A stretch of DNA of 51,977 nucleotides. It comes from Xanthobacteraceae bacterium. GTDB lineage: Bacteria; Pseudomonadota; Alphaproteobacteria; Rhizobiales; Xanthobacteraceae. The notes beneath the pieces are model-generated. The model had not been told where the DNA came from. It worked only from the letters and a program-made list of their open reading frames with translations, and ran no database searches. Of the stretch, positions 50,715 through 51,977 are shown piece by piece. The stretch covers positions 1 to 51,977 of the forward strand of contig JALHRD010000035.1 of assembly GCA_022841625.1 (NCBI GenBank), in the 5' to 3' direction. Each line of letters begins with the position of its first letter. Positions within the stretch are counted from its first letter, which is position 1. Position numbers and translations under genes: made by a program.

Positions 50715-51707
50715 ATGAGCGCCAACGGCCGCATTCGCGCCGCCTATATGCAGCAATTCGCCAAGGACGAGCTGTTCCCCCTGCTGGCGCGCAATCCCGC
50801 GCTGGAGGTTGCCGCTGCCCGCAACGCAGCCGAGCTGCGCGCCATTCTGCCCGGCGCTGAATTATTGATCGCCAACAATCGCTTCTACGACGAGGAAGTC
50901 GGGCGCGTGGTGCTGGAGCACGGCAAGGATCTGCGTTGGATCCAATATTGGACCGCCGGCATCGAACGCGGCATCCGCTTTGGCATGCCGCGTGGCATTC
51001 CGGTGTGCGCGGCGCCCGGCGTCAAGGGACCGACCGTGGCCGAACACGCCATGCTGTTGCTACTCGCAAGCTTCCGCCGGTTCCGCGCCATCGAACAAGC
51101 CCGTACCAAGCGAAAATGGATCCGCGACCAGATGCACGAGACCGCGCGCACGCTCGAAGGCGCCACTTTGGCGATTGTCGGATTCGGCGCCATCGGCCAG
51201 GAGATTGCGCGCAAGGCCAAGGCGTTTGACATGCGCGTCATCACCGTGACGCGCGCCGGCCGCGCCGGACCGACGGTCGATCAGGCGGTCGCGCGCGACC
51301 AGATGCATGCCGTGCTGCCGCAGGCCGATGCGGTGGTGCTCTGCCTACCGGTCGAACCGGACACCATCGACCTGTTCGGCGATCAAGCCTTCGCCCGGAT
51401 GAAGCCGGATGCGCTGCTGATCAATGTCGGCCGCGGCGAACTGGTCGACGAGGCGGCGCTGGCGCGCGCACTCGCGGCCGGCCGGATCGGCGGCGCCGCG
51501 CTCGATGTCACCGTCGTCGAGCCCTTGCCCAAGGACAGCCCGCTCTGGGGTTTCGACAACGTGCTGATCTCGCCGCACTGCGCCGGCTGCGGCAAGGACG
51601 GCTCCGAGCGCTTCAACGCAATCTTTGCCGAAAACCTGCGCCGCTACCGCGCCGGCGAACCGCTGGTCGGCGCGATCGATTGGGAAAAGATTGCCGATGG
51701 AGTGTAG
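50715..51707 (+). CDS. D-isomer-specific 2-hydroxyacid dehydrogenase
   Basis: 330 residues. NAD-binding Rossmann motif LAIVGFGAIGQEIARKAKAF, the Arg site INVGRGELVDEAALARALA, Glu in VVEPLPKDSPLWGFDN and His in ISPHCAGCGKDGSERF. It reduces a 2-oxoacid or oxidises a D-2-hydroxyacid in the cytoplasm; substrate not readable. The ribosome site GGAGC precedes the ATG. Last gene of the operon starting at 48358. The 150 bp that follow hold only a possible weak hairpin. Confidence 0.93.
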   Translation: MSANGRIRAAYMQQFAKDELFPLLARNPALEVAAARNAAELRAILPGAELLIANNRFYDEEVGRVVLEHGKDLRWIQYWTAGIERGIRFGMPRGIPVCAAPGVKGPTVAEHAMLLLLASFRRFRAIEQARTKRKWIRDQMHETARTLEGATLAIVGFGAIGQEIARKAKAFDMRVITVTRAGRAGPTVDQAVARDQMHAVLPQADAVVLCLPVEPDTIDLFGDQAFARMKPDALLINVGRGELVDEAALARALAAGRIGGAALDVTVVEPLPKDSPLWGFDNVLISPHCAGCGKDGSERFNAIFAENLRRYRAGEPLVGAIDWEKIADGV

Positions 51708-51863
51708 CGGGTGGTGCTGGAGGCAAGCTTGCTTTTGCGGACAAAGCGAAAAGCATTCTTGGCGACCGCATCCGGCCCTGCCACGCCGCCGCTGCAGGGC
51801 TGCGCCCCGCAACGACGCCGCGCCCCGACGGATGGACGGCATGCCCCAATAGAAAAATCACTA

Positions 51864-51977
51864 GAGCGTTATGAGTTTAGCCTGAATCGATTTGGGATTC
51901 CCAAATCAGAACGGTTCTGATTCAACATGCTGGCTGGGATGGAGGCCAGCATGGATGGGCAAACCTTATTCTGTCGA
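51864..51977 (+). mobile_element. Left end of an IS630-family insertion sequence
   Basis: From GAGCGTTATGAGTTTAGCCT the sequence resembles an IS630 end, with two nested palindromes (GATTTGGGATTCCCAAATC and CAGAACGGTTCTG). The element would begin after the TA at 51862-51863, matching the TA target of this family. The transposase start follows at 51955 and the element leaves the window. Confidence 0.75.
51955..51977 (+). CDS. IS630-family transposase, N-terminal fragment
   Basis: ATG 51955 reads MGKPYSV before the window ends, the usual opening of IS630-family transposases (MGKPYSxDLRERV). A GGAGG ribosome site lies at about 51940-51944. Cut by the window edge. Confidence 0.75.

Noticed and set aside
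51708-51860. Possible gene or terminator downstream of the dehydrogenase
   Set aside because: Only a weak GCTTTT/AAAAGC hairpin and open frames without content are present.

Overview
The window is GC-rich DNA that most resembles a chromosome of an alphaproteobacterium of the order Hyphomicrobiales (Rhizobiales), probably near the Bradyrhizobiaceae/Xanthobacteraceae. The grounds are an ihfA-MerR pair, a fabH-plsX-DUF177-cytochrome bc1 chaperone cluster divergent from bamE, an Omp25-like barrel, a proton-pumping pyrophosphatase, and many tripartite-tricarboxylate (TTT/Bug) binding proteins. No tRNA, rRNA or CRISPR array was seen.

Layout. (1) 1-2033: the 3' end of a group II intron (domains V and VI) joined to a streptogramin-lyase-like beta-propeller gene, then a TTT receptor. 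(2) 2054-7885: a TauD-type dioxygenase, then the housekeeping block MerR, ihfA, fabH, plsX, DUF177 and bc1 chaperone on the minus strand, with bamE divergent. (3) 7886-11887: accessory genes (VOC protein, two TTT receptors, a 44-residue membrane protein, an outer-membrane barrel). (4) 11888-19486: an AT-rich spacer with DnaA-box-like sites, hppA, an MFS transporter, an FMN-dependent 2-hydroxyacid oxidase, and thiL-nusB-ribH. (5) 19487-24826: an inserted accessory segment with an alpha/beta hydrolase, an IS5 relic, and a LysR regulator divergent from a lipocalin-like gene and a TTT receptor. (6) 24827-28397: ribE, a hydrolase, a His-rich methyltransferase and ribD. (7) 28463-38580: a membrane-fused spermidine-synthase homologue, a lectin/RPT-repeat/S74 protein, an HTTM-DCC fusion, a serine hydrolase and a subtilase. 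(8) 38715-51707: an accessory island of TTT receptors, three exported methyltransferase-like proteins, two isochorismatase-fold hydrolases, a flavin monooxygenase, msrB, a cupin and a D-2-hydroxyacid dehydrogenase. (9) The right edge enters an IS630-family element.

How the genes fit together. The minus-strand core (fabH/plsX lipid synthesis, ribD/ribE/ribH riboflavin synthesis, nusB, thiL, hppA) looks like an ancestral housekeeping run opened up by accessory genes. The accessory genes suggest scavenging of small organic acids or amides: seven periplasmic TTT receptors (with no TctA/TctB membrane partners here), amidase-like hydrolases and oxidoreductases.

The most unusual features are: a three-copy family of paired-hairpin repeats (about 160 bp) in the rib region, one copy abutting the ribE start codon and one supplying a gene's stop codon; three paralogous exported proteins joining a SAM-methyltransferase fold to a C-terminal beta domain with a conserved cysteine pair; and a secreted lectin-(xRPT)n-S74 chaperone protein.
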